A DNA stretch of 5,806 nucleotides, from NCBI GenBank assembly GCA_938008865.1, contig CALLJA010000489.1, forward strand, positions 1 to 5,806. Direction: 5' to 3'. The stretch comes from an uncultured Anaerolineales bacterium. Lineage in GTDB: Bacteria; Chloroflexota; Anaerolineae; Anaerolineales; Villigracilaceae. Positions 5,429-5,806 of this stretch are shown here, piece after piece (within the stretch, counting starts at the first letter, position 1; the number at the start of each line of letters is the position of its first letter). The notes below the pieces were generated by a model, which worked only from the letters and a program-made list of their open reading frames with translations, made no database searches and was not told the DNA's origin. The translations under genes were made by a program, and so were the position numbers.

Positions 5429-5806
5429 TCTCCTTTGCGAGTGTTAAAGCCTTCTCCAATACCTTAGAATCGCCCGCTTCGAACCAGCAGATGTTCGGGT
5501 CGGATTCCTTGAACCAGTTGGCCTGACGGCGCACGAAGACGCGCGTGATACGCTTCATCTGGACCCTGGCCTGCTCCTCGCTCATCTGGCCGCTCAACAC
5601 CTGGCAGCACTCCCGATACCCGATGCCCGACATGGACGGCAGCTCGGGCAAATAGCCTTTCGCCAGCAACGCGCGGACCTCGTCCAGCAGGCCTGCGGCG
5701 AACATGGCGTCGATGCGCGCGTCCACCCGAGCGTACAGTTCCTCACGCGGACGGTTCAGCCCGACCGTCAGCAGGTCGTAAGGTAAGTCGGCCTGTCCGC
5801 GCTGGG
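5415..5806 (-). CDS. miaA: tRNA dimethylallyltransferase MiaA, C-terminal part
   Basis: MiaA transfers a dimethylallyl group to N6 of A37 in tRNAs that read codons starting with U. The open frame enters from the right edge and gives about 129 residues before TGA at 5417-5415, roughly the last 40 percent of a protein of about 300. Visible family features are YDLLTVGLNRPREELYARVD, the helix RIDAMFAAGLLDEVRALLAKGY, the SMSGIGYRE block (typical MiaA has an xAIGYKE-like motif here), and the late segment MKRITRVFVRRQANWFK, equivalent to the family's K-x-x-T-R-x-[YF]-x-[RK]-[RK]-Q-x-x-W-[FL]. The N-terminal P-loop and catalytic region lie outside the window. The GTG at 5726 is internal, not a start, because the frame and the family match continue upstream of it. 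The acyl-CoA ligase gene follows on the same strand but has its own promoter. Confidence 0.92.
   Translation of the reverse strand, partial: QRGQADLPYDLLTVGLNRPREELYARVDARIDAMFAAGLLDEVRALLAKGYLPELPSMSGIGYRECCQVLSGQMSEEQARVQMKRITRVFVRRQANWFKESDPNICWFEAGDSKVLEKALTLAKEKKFT

Noticed and set aside
1..5806. A search for mobile elements, CRISPR arrays, tRNA or rRNA genes, riboswitches, toxin-antitoxin or defence modules.
   Set aside because: No transposase, integrase, nuclease-effector, repeat-spacer pattern or cloverleaf was recognised. All sizeable stretches are explained by six housekeeping-type genes and gaps of at most 128 bases.

Overview
The window is GC-rich bacterial chromosomal DNA, densely coding, with AT-richer gaps between genes. 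It holds six protein genes: partial ones at both edges and four complete ones. I see no rRNA, tRNA, CRISPR array, insertion sequence, phage gene or long repeat. The style of the DUF192 protein (NLTRPLP near its start, then RLRGLMFR and SSIHMFF), the MiaA C-terminus and the stand-alone receiver with AKVDDYITKPF recall Chloroflexota, most likely an Anaerolineae-type bacterium. That is inference from memory of family members, not a search result.

Layout from left to right. A minus-strand DUF192 gene runs off the left edge (1-314). Just upstream of it is a strong intrinsic terminator (about 323-358) for a minus-strand single-domain response regulator (370-768). A 43-base divergent gap follows, then a plus-strand exodeoxyribonuclease III / AP endonuclease gene (812-1573). 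A 128-base gap carries a perfect extended -10 and a Shine-Dalgarno for the plus-strand membrane protease gene ftsH (1702-3561). ftsH converges on a minus-strand acyl-CoA ligase gene (3647-5350), and the two share a symmetric terminator hairpin (3585-3616). Upstream of the ligase gene, a near-consensus promoter abuts the 3' end of minus-strand miaA, which runs off the right edge (5415-5806).

The genes are housekeeping in character: base-excision DNA repair (xth), membrane protein quality control (ftsH), fatty acid activation (acyl-CoA ligase), tRNA A37 modification (miaA), phospho-signalling (receiver protein) and one protein of unknown function (DUF192). Orientation changes and terminators split them into mostly single-gene transcription units, so I see no functional operon or multi-gene system.

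I found no convincing undescribed system. The most interesting signals are regulatory. At two minus-strand junctions (receiver/DUF192 and miaA/ligase), a candidate terminator and a candidate promoter occupy the same bases, with the -35 hexamer inside the terminator hairpin. Two start codons are also worth correcting: ftsH starts at GTG 1702 and the ligase at ATG 5350, each fixed by a clear Shine-Dalgarno.
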